Source: Crenobacter cavernae
GTDB taxonomy: Bacteria > Pseudomonadota > Gammaproteobacteria > Burkholderiales > Chromobacteriaceae
NCBI RefSeq assembly: GCF_003355495.1
Contig: NZ_CP031337.1
Location: 2,795,001 to 2,859,000, forward strand
Direction: 5' to 3'
Length of the DNA: 64,000 nucleotides
Numbering within the stretch: the stretch's first letter is position 1; each line of letters opens with the position of its first letter. Position numbers and translations under genes: made by a program. Below the pieces are notes generated by a model. The model did no database searches. It worked only from the letters and a program-made list of their open reading frames with translations, and was not told the DNA's origin. Shown here in pieces: positions 32,346-40,807 of the stretch.

Positions 32346-33140
32346 ATGAACGCTCAGACCATCCCCGACGTGCAAAGCTCGCACGACAGCCGCAACCTTC
32401 CGATCAACAAGGTCGGCATCAAGGCGATCCGCCATCCGGTGCGCCTGGCCGAGCGCGAAGGCGGCGTGCAGCACTCCGTCGCCACCTTCGACATGTACGT
32501 GCACCTGCCCGCGCATTTCAAGGGCACCCACATGTCGCGCTTCGTGGAGATCCTTCACACGCAGGAGAAGGAAATCTCGGTCTCGTCGTTCGAGAACATC
32601 GTGCGCGCGATGGTCGACCGGCTCGAGGCCGAATCCGGCTACATCGAGATGCGCTTCGACTACTTCGTCAACAAGACCGCGCCGGTCTCGGGCGTGAAGA
32701 GCCTGCTCGACTACCAGGTCACCTATATCGGCGAGATCAAGGGCGGCCAGTACCACTTCACGATGAAGGTGCTGGTGCCGGTCACGAGCCTATGCCCTTG
32801 CTCGAAGAAGATCTCGCAATACGGCGCGCACAACCAGCGCTCGCACGTCACCGTCACCGCGCGCACCGATGAGTACATCTGGATCGAGGAACTGGTCGAC
32901 ATGGTCGAACAGGAAGCGTCGTGCGAACTCTACGGCATCCTGAAGCGCCCGGACGAGAAATACGTGACCGAGCGCGCGTACGAGAATCCGAAGTTCGTCG
33001 AGGACATGGTGCGCGACGTCGCCGGGCGGCTCAACGCCGACCCGCGCGTGCTGGCCTTCGTGGTCGAATCGGAAAACTTCGAGTCGATCCACAACCACTC
33101 GGCTTACGCGCTGATCGAGCAGGACAAGAGGGCGCGCTGA
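32346..33140 (+). CDS. folE2: GTP cyclohydrolase IB
   Basis: 264 residues of the FolE2 (GCYH-IB) family: GVQHSVATFDMYVHLP, PVTSLCPCSKKISQYGAHNQ with the metal-binding cysteine, and ELVDMVEQEASCELYGILKR. It converts GTP to dihydroneopterin triphosphate for folate or queuosine synthesis, using metals other than zinc, unlike FolE. Often controlled by Zur; no clear Zur palindrome was seen next to the promoter. Single gene with terminator. Confidence 0.96.
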   Translation: MNAQTIPDVQSSHDSRNLPINKVGIKAIRHPVRLAEREGGVQHSVATFDMYVHLPAHFKGTHMSRFVEILHTQEKEISVSSFENIVRAMVDRLEAESGYIEMRFDYFVNKTAPVSGVKSLLDYQVTYIGEIKGGQYHFTMKVLVPVTSLCPCSKKISQYGAHNQRSHVTVTARTDEYIWIEELVDMVEQEASCELYGILKRPDEKYVTERAYENPKFVEDMVRDVAGRLNADPRVLAFVVESENFESIHNHSAYALIEQDKRAR

Positions 33141-33157
33141 TCGCCGTCCCGTTCATG

Positions 33158-33187
33158 CAAAAAAGCGGCCCAGCGGGCCGCTTTTTC
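33158..33187 (+). terminator. Intrinsic terminator after folE2
   Basis: AAAAAGCGGCCC, loop AGC, GGGCCGCTTTTT (to 33186). Symmetric, so it can also serve the convergent hydrolase gene. Confidence 0.93.
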
Positions 33188-33198
33188 GTTGTCGCCGA

Positions 33199-33240
33199 CC
33201 GGGCTCGGCCAGCCGGGCTATCGACGTTGGCCGAGCCCGG
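33199..33240. repeat. Inverted TTGGCCGAG pair overlapping the 3' end of the hydrolase gene
   Basis: CCGGGCTCGGCCA (33199-33211) faces TGGCCGAGCCCGG (33228-33240), 13-bp arms; exact 9-mer at 33227-33235. The right arm encodes the last residues of the hydrolase (..LAGLGQRR), showing the motif accommodated in coding sequence. Confidence 0.85.
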
Positions 33241-34015
33241 CGAGCGCCGCGTGAATCCGCTCGGCCGTTTCGAGCGGCCGCTCGAGCGGGTACAGATGCG
33301 TGCCCTCCTCGGTCAGCACGCTCATGTCGAAATGGCGGCGCATGAAGGCGAGGTCCGACTCGCCGACGACGTGGGTACGGCTGCCGACGATATACGCGGC
33401 CGGCACCTGCAAGAGCCCGCGGTAGCGGTGGTAGTTGTGCGGCAGGCCGCGGAAGATGCGGTACTCGATCTCGGGCTCGAAGCGCAGCTTGCGCACGCCG
33501 TCCTGTTCGACGGTGCCGAACTCGGCGTAGTCGTCGAGGCACTGGGGGTCGAGCTCGGCGAACAGCCGCCGCGTCGAGAAATAGTGGCGTGCCGCCTCGA
33601 CGCTCGGCCATTCGGCCCGGCGCCTGCGCGTCTGCGCCGCCGGCGTGACCTTGTCGATCATGCCGAACGCCTTGGCCATCAACAGCCCGCGCGCGCGCCA
33701 CGGGCCGAACAGCGGCGAATCGAGGATCACCAGCGACTTGAATAATTCCGGGCGCTTCAGCGCGGCGAACAGCACCAAGAGGCCGCCGAGCGAATGACCG
33801 ACGCCGATCACCGGTTCCGGGTAGCGCGCTTCGATGAAGTGGACCGTCTCATCGACCAGGTTCGGCCAGCAGTCGGTGACCGGATAGCGCGCGTCGTGGC
33901 CAACCGCGTCGATATAGCCGACGTCGTAGCGCTCGCCGAGGCGGTCGAGCAGCTTGCGGTACACCGGCGCCGGGAAGCCGTTAGCATGCGCGAAATGCAA
34001 ATGGGGTTTGTTCAT
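33218..34015 (-). CDS. Alpha/beta hydrolase
   Basis: 265 residues. Start MNKPHLHFAHANGFPAPVYR with the HANG oxyanion region, nucleophile serine in GVGHSLGGLLVLFAAL, a late aspartate and the catalytic histidine in EGTHLYPLERP. Cytosolic, no signal peptide. Substrate unknown; the family includes esterases and hydrolases acting on acyl or C-C bonds. No Shine-Dalgarno was seen before the ATG. Upstream it faces the dsbD regulatory region. Confidence 0.85.
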   Translation of the reverse strand: MNKPHLHFAHANGFPAPVYRKLLDRLGERYDVGYIDAVGHDARYPVTDCWPNLVDETVHFIEARYPEPVIGVGHSLGGLLVLFAALKRPELFKSLVILDSPLFGPWRARGLLMAKAFGMIDKVTPAAQTRRRRAEWPSVEAARHYFSTRRLFAELDPQCLDDYAEFGTVEQDGVRKLRFEPEIEYRIFRGLPHNYHRYRGLLQVPAAYIVGSRTHVVGESDLAFMRRHFDMSVLTEEGTHLYPLERPLETAERIHAALAGLGQRR

Positions 34016-34068
34016 GGCGGGGGCGGTTCGGTATCCTAGTCATCCTGCCGTCACTATAACCGAAAATA

Positions 34069-34080
34069 AAACGATCGTTT
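34069..34080. promoter_or_regulatory. 12-bp palindrome upstream of dsbD
   Basis: AAACGATCGTTT, perfect palindrome in the region shared by the divergent hydrolase and dsbD genes. Could be an operator; no regulator gene is next to it. Confidence 0.35.
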
Positions 34081-34188
34081 GATCTGGATCTTTGCCGCCC
34101 GCCGTCGTTTTTTCCTGCCCAATCCGTAACAGGGGAAACTTCGCGCCGGATGCCGGGTCAAGCTTCCATCGTCATCGATCCCAACACC

Positions 34189-35961
34189 ATGACCGCATTT
34201 CGCTTAACGACCCTGCGCCGGCTCGCCGCCTTCGCCGCGCTGCTGTTCTTCCTGCCCACGCTGGCCTTCGCGGTCGACGCCGACGAACTGTTGCCACCCG
34301 AAAAGGCCTTTCCGGTCAGCGCGACGCGCGAGGGCGATGCCGTCAGGGTCCGCGTCGAGGTCAGCCCCGGCTACTACCTGTACCGCGACCGCAGCCGCTT
34401 CGCCAGCGAGCCGGACGGCCTGCTCGCCGGCCCGGCCAGGATGCCCGACGGCAAGCACAAGAAAGACCCTTTCTTCGGCGAGCAGGTGGTCTATACGAGC
34501 CCGGTCGACATCATCGTGCCGCTCAAGGCCGGCGCGCCCGAACAGTTCATGCTGAAAGTGACGGTGCAAGGCTGCGCCGAGGTCGGCGTCTGCTACCCGC
34601 CGTACACCACCCGCGTCAGAGTCGGCGGCAAGGCCGGCCCGCTCGACTGGCTCGGCGGCGACCGACCGACGCCGCCCGCCAATGCGCCGCCGGCCACGCT
34701 CGGCGACGGCGGGCGTGTCGTGACGCTCGCCACCTTCTGGATCGCCGGCCTCGGCACGGCGTTTACCGCGTGCATGTACCCCCTTCTGCCCATCCTGTCG
34801 TCCATCATCGCCGGCCAGGGCCACACGCTGACCCGCCGGCGTGGCTTTTTTCTGGCGCTCGCCTACGTGCAGGGGCTGGCGTTGACCTATACGGCGGTCG
34901 GCGTGCTCGCCGGCCTCACCGGCAGCCTGCTGACCGTCTGGCTGCAACAGCCGGCGGTCGTGCTGTCGGCCGCCACGCTGATGGTGATCCTGGCGCTGTC
35001 GATGTTCGGCCTGTTCAATCTGCAACTGCCGTCCAGCTGGCAGAGCCGGCTGGCCGACGGTTCCAATAAGCTCTCCGGCGGCCACTTCGTCCCGGTGTTC
35101 GGCATGGGCGTGCTGTCGGCGCTGATCGTCGGCCCGTGCGTCGCGCCGCCCTTGGCGCTCGCGCTCGGCTACATCGGCCGCACCGGCGACGCGTTCCTCG
35201 GCGGCGGCGCGCTGTACGCGATGGCGCTGGGCCTGGGCACGCCGCTCTTGCTGCTCGGCGCCTTCGGCGGCGAGATCCTGCCGCGCGCAGGCGCGTGGAT
35301 GAAAGGCGTCAAGGCCAGCTTCGGCGTGGTGATGCTGGCCGTCGCGCTGTGGATGGCTTCGCCCTTCCTGCCGGGCATGGCGGTGATGCTCGGCTGGGCG
35401 GCGCTCGCGATCGGCAGCGCGGTGTTTCTTCGTGCTTTCGACGCCCTGCCGGCCAATGCCGGCGCACGACAGCGGCTGCTGAAGGCCTTGGGCCTGCTGC
35501 TCTTCCTCGCCGGCGCGGCACAGCTCGTCGGCGCGCTCAGCGGGCGCTACGAGCCTGCGTCGCCGCTCAAGGGCCTGTTCGGCGGCGAAGCACAAGCGAC
35601 CGAGCGGCTCGCCTTCCAGCCGGTGTCGAACATCGCTGCGCTCGACGCCGCGATCGCCGCCAGCGCAGGCAAACCGGTGCTGCTCGACTTCTACGCCGAC
35701 TGGTGCGTCGCGTGCAAGGAGCTGGAAGCCAAGACCTTCACCGACCCGGCGGTCGCCGCCGCAATGCGGCGCTTCACGCTGTTGCGCGCCGACGTCACCG
35801 CCAACAACGCCGAACACCAGGCGCTGCTGAAGCGCTTCGGCCTGTTCGGCCCGCCCGGGCTGATCCTGTTCGACGCGCAAGGCCGCGAGGCCAAACGCGT
35901 GATCGGCTATGTCGAGGCGCCCGCCTTCCTGCCGCAACTGACGCCGCTGCTGCCGCGCTGA
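34189..35961 (+). CDS. dsbD: Thiol:disulfide interchange protein DsbD
   Basis: 590 residues. Signal peptide (MTAFRLTTLRRLAAFAALLF, cleaved near AFA), periplasmic alpha domain with QGCAEVGVCYPPYTT (redox pair), eight-helix membrane domain with the two cysteines in FTACMYPLLP and GPCVAPPLAL, and a C-terminal thioredoxin-like domain with DWCVACKELEA. It carries electrons from cytosolic thioredoxin to periplasmic DsbC/CcmG. The start at 34189 is where the signal peptide begins; a codon 39 bases upstream in frame is possible. Terminator of the motif-pair type follows. Confidence 0.95.
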   Translation: MTAFRLTTLRRLAAFAALLFFLPTLAFAVDADELLPPEKAFPVSATREGDAVRVRVEVSPGYYLYRDRSRFASEPDGLLAGPARMPDGKHKKDPFFGEQVVYTSPVDIIVPLKAGAPEQFMLKVTVQGCAEVGVCYPPYTTRVRVGGKAGPLDWLGGDRPTPPANAPPATLGDGGRVVTLATFWIAGLGTAFTACMYPLLPILSSIIAGQGHTLTRRRGFFLALAYVQGLALTYTAVGVLAGLTGSLLTVWLQQPAVVLSAATLMVILALSMFGLFNLQLPSSWQSRLADGSNKLSGGHFVPVFGMGVLSALIVGPCVAPPLALALGYIGRTGDAFLGGGALYAMALGLGTPLLLLGAFGGEILPRAGAWMKGVKASFGVVMLAVALWMASPFLPGMAVMLGWAALAIGSAVFLRAFDALPANAGARQRLLKALGLLLFLAGAAQLVGALSGRYEPASPLKGLFGGEAQATERLAFQPVSNIAALDAAIAASAGKPVLLDFYADWCVACKELEAKTFTDPAVAAAMRRFTLLRADVTANNAEHQALLKRFGLFGPPGLILFDAQGREAKRVIGYVEAPAFLPQLTPLLPR

Positions 35962-35990
35962 ATTCGGCCCTAGAAGAACCGTAGCCAACA

Positions 35991-36020
35991 GGTTGGCCGA
36001 GCGTTTAACGCTCGGCCAAC
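35991..36020. terminator. Tight hairpin from an inverted TTGGCCGAG pair
   Basis: GTTGGCCGAGCG and CGCTCGGCCAAC with a short TTTAA loop: two exact 9-mers (35993, 36011). Between the convergent dsbD and thiolase genes. Confidence 0.85.
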
Positions 36021-36040
36021 TCGTCTTGACCGCTGCAGGA

Positions 36041-37213
36041 TTACACGACCCTCTCCACCGCCAGCGCCACCGCCTCGCCGCCACCGATGCACAGCGACGC
36101 GACGCCGCGACGCAAACCCCGCTCTTCGAGCGCCGCGAGCAGCGTCACCAGGATGCGCGCGCCCGACGCGCCGATCGGGTGGCCGAGCGCGCATGCGCCG
36201 CCGCGCACGTTGACCTTGTCGTGCGGCAGCTTCAAGTCGCGCATCGCCGCCAGCACCACGACCGCGAACGCCTCGTTGACCTCGAACAGGTCGACGTCGT
36301 CGACCGTCCAGCCGATCCGCGTCAACAGCTTGTCGATGGCCCCAAGCGGCGCGGTCGTGAACCAGCCGGGCGCCTGCGCGTGGCTCGCGTGGCCGACGAT
36401 GCGCGCGCGAGGCGTCAAGCCCAGCCGTTCGACTTCGGACAAGGGCGCCAGCGCCAACGCCGCCGCACCATCGGCGATCGAGCTCGAGTTGGCGGCGGTC
36501 ACCGTGCCGCCCGCGACGAAGGCCGGCTTCAGCGCGGCGATCTTCTCCGGGCTCGCGCGCGACGGCGGCTCGTCATCAGACACGGCGGCCTCGCCGCCGC
36601 GCCCCTTGACCGCCACCGGCACGATCTCGCCTGCGCCTCGTGACGCGAGCGCGCGCTCGAGCGACGCGAGCGCGAACGCGTCCTGCTCGGCGCGCGTAAA
36701 GCCGTAGTGGTGCGCGCAGCGCTCGGCGTACACGCCCATCGGCTCGTTCTCGTACGCGTCCTCGAGACCATCTAGCATCATGTGGTCCTCGACCGCGACC
36801 GAGCCCATGCGCCAGCCGCGGCGCGATTTGAGCAAGAGGTGCGGTGCATTGCTCATGCTCTCCATGCCGCCGGCGAGGAGACGGCGCGCAGAACCGGCAC
36901 GAATCATGTCGTAAGCGAGCATCACCGCCTTCAGCCCCGAGCCGCAGACCTTGTTCAGCGTCGTCGCGCCGACCAACGCCGGCAGCCCGGCCCCCAGCGC
37001 CGCCTGGCGCGCCGGCGCCTGGCCGAGGCCGGCCGGCAGCACGCAGCCCATCAGCACTTCGTCGATGTCGTCGGCGTCGAGCCGCGATGCGGCCAGCGCG
37101 CCGGCCAGCACGGTCGCGCCCAATTCGGACGCCGACAAGCTCGCGAGCGCGCCGCAGAAAGCGCCCGTCGGGGTCCGACAGGCGGACAGGATCATCACCG
37201 CTTCGCTTTGCAT
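36041..37213 (-). CDS. Acetyl-CoA C-acyltransferase (thiolase)
   Basis: 390 residues. Nucleophile cysteine in TTLNKVCGSGLKAVMLA near residue 90, the NEAFAVVVLAA segment, GGACALGHPIGASGARI with catalytic His, and CIGGGEAVALAVE near the C-terminus with the second Cys. Could be a degradative 3-ketoacyl-CoA thiolase or acetoacetyl-CoA thiolase (PhaA/AtoB type); sequence alone does not decide. GGGAG before the ATG. Divergent from an enoyl-CoA hydratase-family gene, sharing a palindromic region. Confidence 0.92.
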   Translation of the reverse strand: MQSEAVMILSACRTPTGAFCGALASLSASELGATVLAGALAASRLDADDIDEVLMGCVLPAGLGQAPARQAALGAGLPALVGATTLNKVCGSGLKAVMLAYDMIRAGSARRLLAGGMESMSNAPHLLLKSRRGWRMGSVAVEDHMMLDGLEDAYENEPMGVYAERCAHHYGFTRAEQDAFALASLERALASRGAGEIVPVAVKGRGGEAAVSDDEPPSRASPEKIAALKPAFVAGGTVTAANSSSIADGAAALALAPLSEVERLGLTPRARIVGHASHAQAPGWFTTAPLGAIDKLLTRIGWTVDDVDLFEVNEAFAVVVLAAMRDLKLPHDKVNVRGGACALGHPIGASGARILVTLLAALEERGLRRGVASLCIGGGEAVALAVERVV

Positions 37214-37247
37214 GGGTTTCTCCCTCGGGTTTCTTTTACTTTAGGCG

Positions 37248-37268
37248 GCTTAAGCGTATGGGTTAAGC
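37248..37268. promoter_or_regulatory. Candidate operator between thiolase and hydratase genes
   Basis: GCTTAA (37248-37253), nine-base spacer, TTAAGC (37263-37268). Position between two divergent acyl-CoA genes suggests a shared repressor site. Regulator unknown. Confidence 0.4.
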
Positions 37269-37294
37269 TTGATAAAACCCGACTAGGAGGCCGC

Positions 37295-38410
37295 ATGTCT
37301 ACGCAACCGGTTCACTTCTCGCGTCTTCACGGAGGCAACGGCCACACCGTCGCGCTCGCCCGGCTCAACACGCCCGCCACCCTCAATGCGCTGACGCTGG
37401 AGATGGTCGAGGCGCTCGACGCCCAGCTCGTCGCCTGGGCCGCCGACCCCGAGGTCGCGCTGGTCGTGCTTCACGGCGCCGGCGCGCGCGCCTTCTGCGC
37501 CGGAGGCGACGTGCATGCGATGCGTGACGTGGCGCTCGGCCAGGCCCGCGACGAAGCCGTCGCCATCCTGACGCGCTTCTTCGCGGCCGAATACCGGCTC
37601 GACCACCGCATCCACCGTTACCCGAAGCCGATCCTGGCCTGGGGCGACGGCATCGTGATGGGCGGCGGGCTCGGCCTCTTGGCCGGCGCGAGCCACCGCG
37701 TCGTCACCGAAAACAGCCGGCTCGCGATGCCCGAGATCAACATCGGCCTCTACCCGGACGTCGGCGCCAGCCACTTCCTCGGCCGGCTCGACGCGCTCGG
37801 GCGTTTTCTCGCGCTGACCGCCGCGACGCTCAACGCGGCCGACGCGCTCCATTGCCGGCTCGCCGACATCGCGCTCGAGAGCGACGCCTTCCCGGCGCTG
37901 CTCGAGCGGCTCGCCGCGACACGCTGGCGCCATGACGCACAGGACGACCGCGCGCGGCTGACGGCCCTCTTGTCCGGGCTAGCCGCCGAGGCACCGCCGA
38001 CGCTCGCCCCGTCGCCGGTCGCCGCGCACCGCACGGCCATCGAAACGATCGCCAGCCGTTCGACGTTGGCCGAGTTCGCCGCTGCGCTCGACGTCACTCA
38101 GGACGACTGGCTGGCGAGCGCGCGGGAACAGTTCGCCGCCGGCTCACCCTCGAGCCGCGCGCTGATCTGGGAGATCGGCGAACGGCTGAAAGACGCGTCT
38201 TTGGCCGAGGCCCTCCGCGCCGAACTGGCGCTGTCGGTCAACACCTGCCTTTCGCCCGACTTCGCCGAAGGCGTTCGCGCCCAGCTCGTCGACAAGGACA
38301 AGCAACCGCGCTGGCAACCGGCCACGTTGGCCGAGGTCGATCCGGCCGACATCGCCGCGCGCTTCGATGCGCCATGGCGCGGGCCGCATCCGCTCGCCGA
38401 GCTTGACTAG
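37295..38410 (+). CDS. Enoyl-CoA hydratase/isomerase family, 3-hydroxyisobutyryl-CoA hydrolase-like
   Basis: 371 residues, the length of the HIBCH-type ECH_2 group rather than the 260-residue hydratases. Crotonase motifs: LNALTLEMVEAL, GAGARAFCAGGDVHAM (oxyanion hole), GGGLGLLAGASHRVVTENSR, MPEINIGLYPDVGASHFLGR. HIBCH hydrolyses 3-hydroxyisobutyryl-CoA in valine breakdown; with the divergent thiolase this suggests branched-chain or fatty-acid degradation. TAGGAGG ends four bases before the ATG, fixing the start. Three TTGGCCGAG copies (38066, 38201, 38327), each encoding Leu-Ala-Glu. Confidence 0.9.
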   Translation: MSTQPVHFSRLHGGNGHTVALARLNTPATLNALTLEMVEALDAQLVAWAADPEVALVVLHGAGARAFCAGGDVHAMRDVALGQARDEAVAILTRFFAAEYRLDHRIHRYPKPILAWGDGIVMGGGLGLLAGASHRVVTENSRLAMPEINIGLYPDVGASHFLGRLDALGRFLALTAATLNAADALHCRLADIALESDAFPALLERLAATRWRHDAQDDRARLTALLSGLAAEAPPTLAPSPVAAHRTAIETIASRSTLAEFAAALDVTQDDWLASAREQFAAGSPSSRALIWEIGERLKDASLAEALRAELALSVNTCLSPDFAEGVRAQLVDKDKQPRWQPATLAEVDPADIAARFDAPWRGPHPLAELD

Positions 38411-38446
38411 CATGAGGCCTGCTAACGGCGCGCCGCCGTAGGCACA

Positions 38447-38486
38447 GGGCTCGGCCAACCTTTCGGGCTCAAGGTTGGCCGAGCCC
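38447..38486. repeat. Inverted TTGGCCGAG pair, 16-bp arms
   Basis: GGGCTCGGCCAACCTT (38447-38462) and AAGGTTGGCCGAGCCC (38471-38486), eight-base loop; exact 9-mers at 38450 and 38475. Directly precedes a second, separate terminator. Confidence 0.9.
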
Positions 38487-38495
38487 GATGGGCAC

Positions 38496-38527
38496 AAAAA
38501 AAACCGCCCCCTCGGGGCGGTTTTTTT
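38496..38527. terminator. Bidirectional intrinsic terminator
   Basis: A8, CCGCCCC, short loop, GGGGCGG, T7. Between the hydratase gene (+) and the convergent CinA-N gene (-). Confidence 0.95.
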
Positions 38528-38552
38528 CGACCGGGCGAGGCTCGGCCAGGGT

Positions 38553-39308
38553 TCAGGCGCTTTTTCCCGGCAGCACGGTATAGTCGCGCGCCTTGAGCGC
38601 CTTCTCCAGCTCGGCCAGCGCGATCGCCGCCAGCGCGCTCTGGCCGGTGAAGCCGAACTCGATCTGCATCGGCCGCTCGGCGGTCGCGAACGACGGCAGG
38701 CTCGAAAAACGCAGCGCCGGGTAGCGGGCGACGAAGTCCTGCATCAGGTCGATCAGGTCGCCCTCGCGTGCTTCGATCGCGATCAAGGTCACGTCGACGT
38801 CGGGAATGGCGGAGAACAGATGCGGGTAGCGGGTATCGAGTACCGCTTCGACCATCGGCCACGCCATCGAAGGAAAGCCCGGCACGAAGTGCACGTCGCC
38901 ATGGCTGAAGCCCGGGATCTGGTTGACCGGGTTCGCGATCAGCCGCGCGCCGGCGGGAAACACGCCCATATTGATGCGGTGCGGATAGGCGTCGGCACCG
39001 AAGCGGCCCTCGATGATCGTCTTGGCGTCCGGATGCAATTCCAGCCCGACGCCGAGCGCGCGCGCCGCGCAGGCGCGGGTATGGTCGTCTGGCGTCGCGC
39101 CGATGCCGCCGAAGCTGAACACCAGGTCGCCACCGGCAAACGCACGCTTGAGCGCCGCCTCGATCCGCGCCGGCGAATCGCCGAGACATTCCGCCCACGC
39201 GAGCTTCATGCCGCGCGCGGCGAGGAGGCGGATCAGCGCCTGCAGATGCTTGTCCTGCCGCTTGCCCGACAACAGTTCGTCGCCGATGATCAGTGCGCCT
39301 ACGTCCAT
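38553..39308 (-). CDS. CinA N-terminal (MoCF-like) domain protein
   Basis: 251 residues. MoeA/MogA-like fold with ALIIGDELLSGKRQDKHLQ and FSFGGIGATPDDHTRACAAR, as in the N-terminal half of CinA; the nicotinamide-mononucleotide deamidase half is absent, so this is the stand-alone form. Members have been shown or proposed to act as ADP-ribose or nucleotide pyrophosphatases. The competence name of the family does not by itself imply competence here. It begins three bases after the stop of the DUF218 gene, so they form an operon. Confidence 0.85.
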   Translation of the reverse strand: MDVGALIIGDELLSGKRQDKHLQALIRLLAARGMKLAWAECLGDSPARIEAALKRAFAGGDLVFSFGGIGATPDDHTRACAARALGVGLELHPDAKTIIEGRFGADAYPHRINMGVFPAGARLIANPVNQIPGFSHGDVHFVPGFPSMAWPMVEAVLDTRYPHLFSAIPDVDVTLIAIEAREGDLIDLMQDFVARYPALRFSSLPSFATAERPMQIEFGFTGQSALAAIALAELEKALKARDYTVLPGKSA

Positions 39309-39311
39309 GCC

Positions 39312-40091
39312 TCAGCCCCCTGCGAGTTGTCCACGCAGCGCATAGTACAGCATGCCGATGTATTCCCGCGTCAGGCTGTACACCTCCTGCATCGCCCTGC
39401 CCTGCGGCACCCAGCGGAGGAAGGCCGGGCCGTCGTAGCGGATGAAGCCGGTCGGAGCCGGCACGACGGCTAAGCCCTGTTCGCCGAAAAACCCTACGGC
39501 GCGCCTGAGGTGCCAGGCCTGGCTGACGAGCGCGATGCGTTTGACGCCTTGCGGCAGCAGGATCTTCGCGCTGTTCTGCGCATTTTCCTGCGTGGTGTTC
39601 GACGCCGTCTCGCGCCAGCGCACCGGCCGCTTGAACTCGTTCTCCAGCACTCCAGCCATCAGACTGCCTTCGGCATTCCCGCCCAAGGGCGCGCCGCCGG
39701 TGACCAGCAGCGGCTTGCCGGAGCGAGCGGAAAGCCACGCGCCATAGCGCACGCGCGACAGCGTGTCGAGGCTGACCGTCTCGCCGCCGTATTCGGGCGA
39801 CGGCCGCTTGCCGCCGCCGAGCACGACGATGGCGTCGACCGAGGCGAGCGCGTCCGCTGAAATCGGCGGATCGGTCTCGAGGCCTCGCGCGAGCCATAGC
39901 GCCATCTGCGGCGTCGCCGCGAGATAGAGCCCTGCGAAGGCCAAGACCCACAAGGCTCGGCCAACCTTGCGCCAGCCGCGCCGAATGAAGAGCGCGCCTA
40001 TCAGCATCGGCCACAGCCACAGCAGAGGCGGCAAGAAAAAAGCCCCCGCGAGCTGGTGAACCAGCACGAGGGGGCTGACGTCGGTCATCAT
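39312..40091 (-). CDS. YdcF/SanA-like DUF218 membrane protein
   Basis: 259 residues. Two N-terminal membrane helices and a cytosolic or periplasmic DUF218 domain (VDAIVVLGGGKRPSPEYGGE, LVTGGAPLGGNAEGSLMAG, TASNTTQENAQNSA, RIALVSQAWHLRRAVGFFGE). Members include SanA and ElyC, linked to envelope barrier or peptidoglycan-lipid metabolism. The first codons overlap a terminator of the preceding liv operon (see 40036-40076), so the true start may be internal, for example the Met about 28 residues in. One TTGGCCGAG copy at 39956. Confidence 0.82.
   Translation of the reverse strand: MMTDVSPLVLVHQLAGAFFLPPLLWLWPMLIGALFIRRGWRKVGRALWVLAFAGLYLAATPQMALWLARGLETDPPISADALASVDAIVVLGGGKRPSPEYGGETVSLDTLSRVRYGAWLSARSGKPLLVTGGAPLGGNAEGSLMAGVLENEFKRPVRWRETASNTTQENAQNSAKILLPQGVKRIALVSQAWHLRRAVGFFGEQGLAVVPAPTGFIRYDGPAFLRWVPQGRAMQEVYSLTREYIGMLYYALRGQLAGG
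40036..40076 (-). terminator. Intrinsic terminator of the liv operon, inside the 5' end of the DUF218 gene
   Basis: Minus strand: AGCCCCC, then CTGG-loop-CCAG inner pairing, GGGGGCT and TTTTTT. It begins about 20 bases after the livF stop and lies within the first 20 codons of the next reading frame. Confidence 0.85.
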
Positions 40092-40097
40092 GCGGCT

Positions 40098-40807
40098 TTA
40101 TTCGCCCAGGTAGGCGTTGCGCACGCGCTCGTCGTCGAGCAGGTCGCGCGCGTTGCCGCTCATGGTGATCTTTCCGCTCTCCATCACGTAACCGCGCTGC
40201 GAGACCTCGAGCGCCAGCTTGGCGTTCTGCTCGACCAGCAGCATGGTCACGCCTTCGGCGGCGACCATCCGGATGATCTCGAAGATCTTCTGCACGATGA
40301 TCGGGGCGAGGCCCATCGACGGCTCGTCGAGCAGCAAGAGCTTGGGACGCGACAGCATCGCCCGGCCCATCGCCACCATCTGCTGCTCCCCCCCGACAAG
40401 GTGCCGGCCAGCTGTTTCTGGCGCTCCTTCAGCCGCGGGAACAGGCCGTAGACACGCTCGATGTCGTTCTGGATCTCCGCCTTGTCGTTGCGGTAGAACG
40501 CGCCCATGTGCAGGTTCTCTTCGACCGTCAGCTTGGCGAACACGCCGCGGCCTTCCGGCACCATCGCCAAACCATGACGCACGAAGTCGTACGGCGCGAT
40601 CGAAGCGCTGTCCTTGCCGTCGTAGTCGATGCTGCCGCCGGCCTTCTTCACCATCCCGACCAGGGTCTTCAGCGTCGTGGTCTTGCCCGCGCCGTTGGCG
40701 CCGATCAAGGTCACCAGCTCGCCCTGGTTGATGTGAAAATCGATGCCCTTGACGGCCTGGATGCCGCCGTAGGCCACTTGCAGGTTTTTGACTTCCAAAA
40801 GACTCAT
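40098..40807 (-). pseudogene. livF: Branched-chain amino acid ABC transporter ATPase LivF, frameshift in a C7 run
   Basis: Walker A GANGAGKTTTLKTLVG, signature LSGG and Walker B LLLLDEPSMGLAP are all present, but the two halves are in different frames. The + strand has seven C at 40388-40394; eight would read LSGGEQQMVAMGRAM without a break. The N-terminal frame starts at ATG 40807, which overlaps the livG stop (ATGA), and the C-terminal frame ends at 40098 with NAYLGE, the normal end. Either a homopolymer base-call error or a real, possibly reversible mutation; the otherwise intact operon favours error or a very recent event. Confidence 0.9.

Noticed and set aside
29616..32756. Very long open frame on the minus strand opposite ispA, dxs and folE2
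   Set aside because: It is the mirror of strongly coding high-GC genes, has an Asp/Arg/Val-rich composition without domains, and no ribosome binding site.
37140..37300. PmrA-like half-sites (CTTAA) between thiolase and hydratase genes
   Set aside because: The spacing (nine bases, inverted) does not fit the PmrA site; kept only as an unspecified operator candidate.
38553..39308. CinA-N gene as evidence for competence
   Set aside because: The family name is historical; the domain alone does not indicate DNA uptake.
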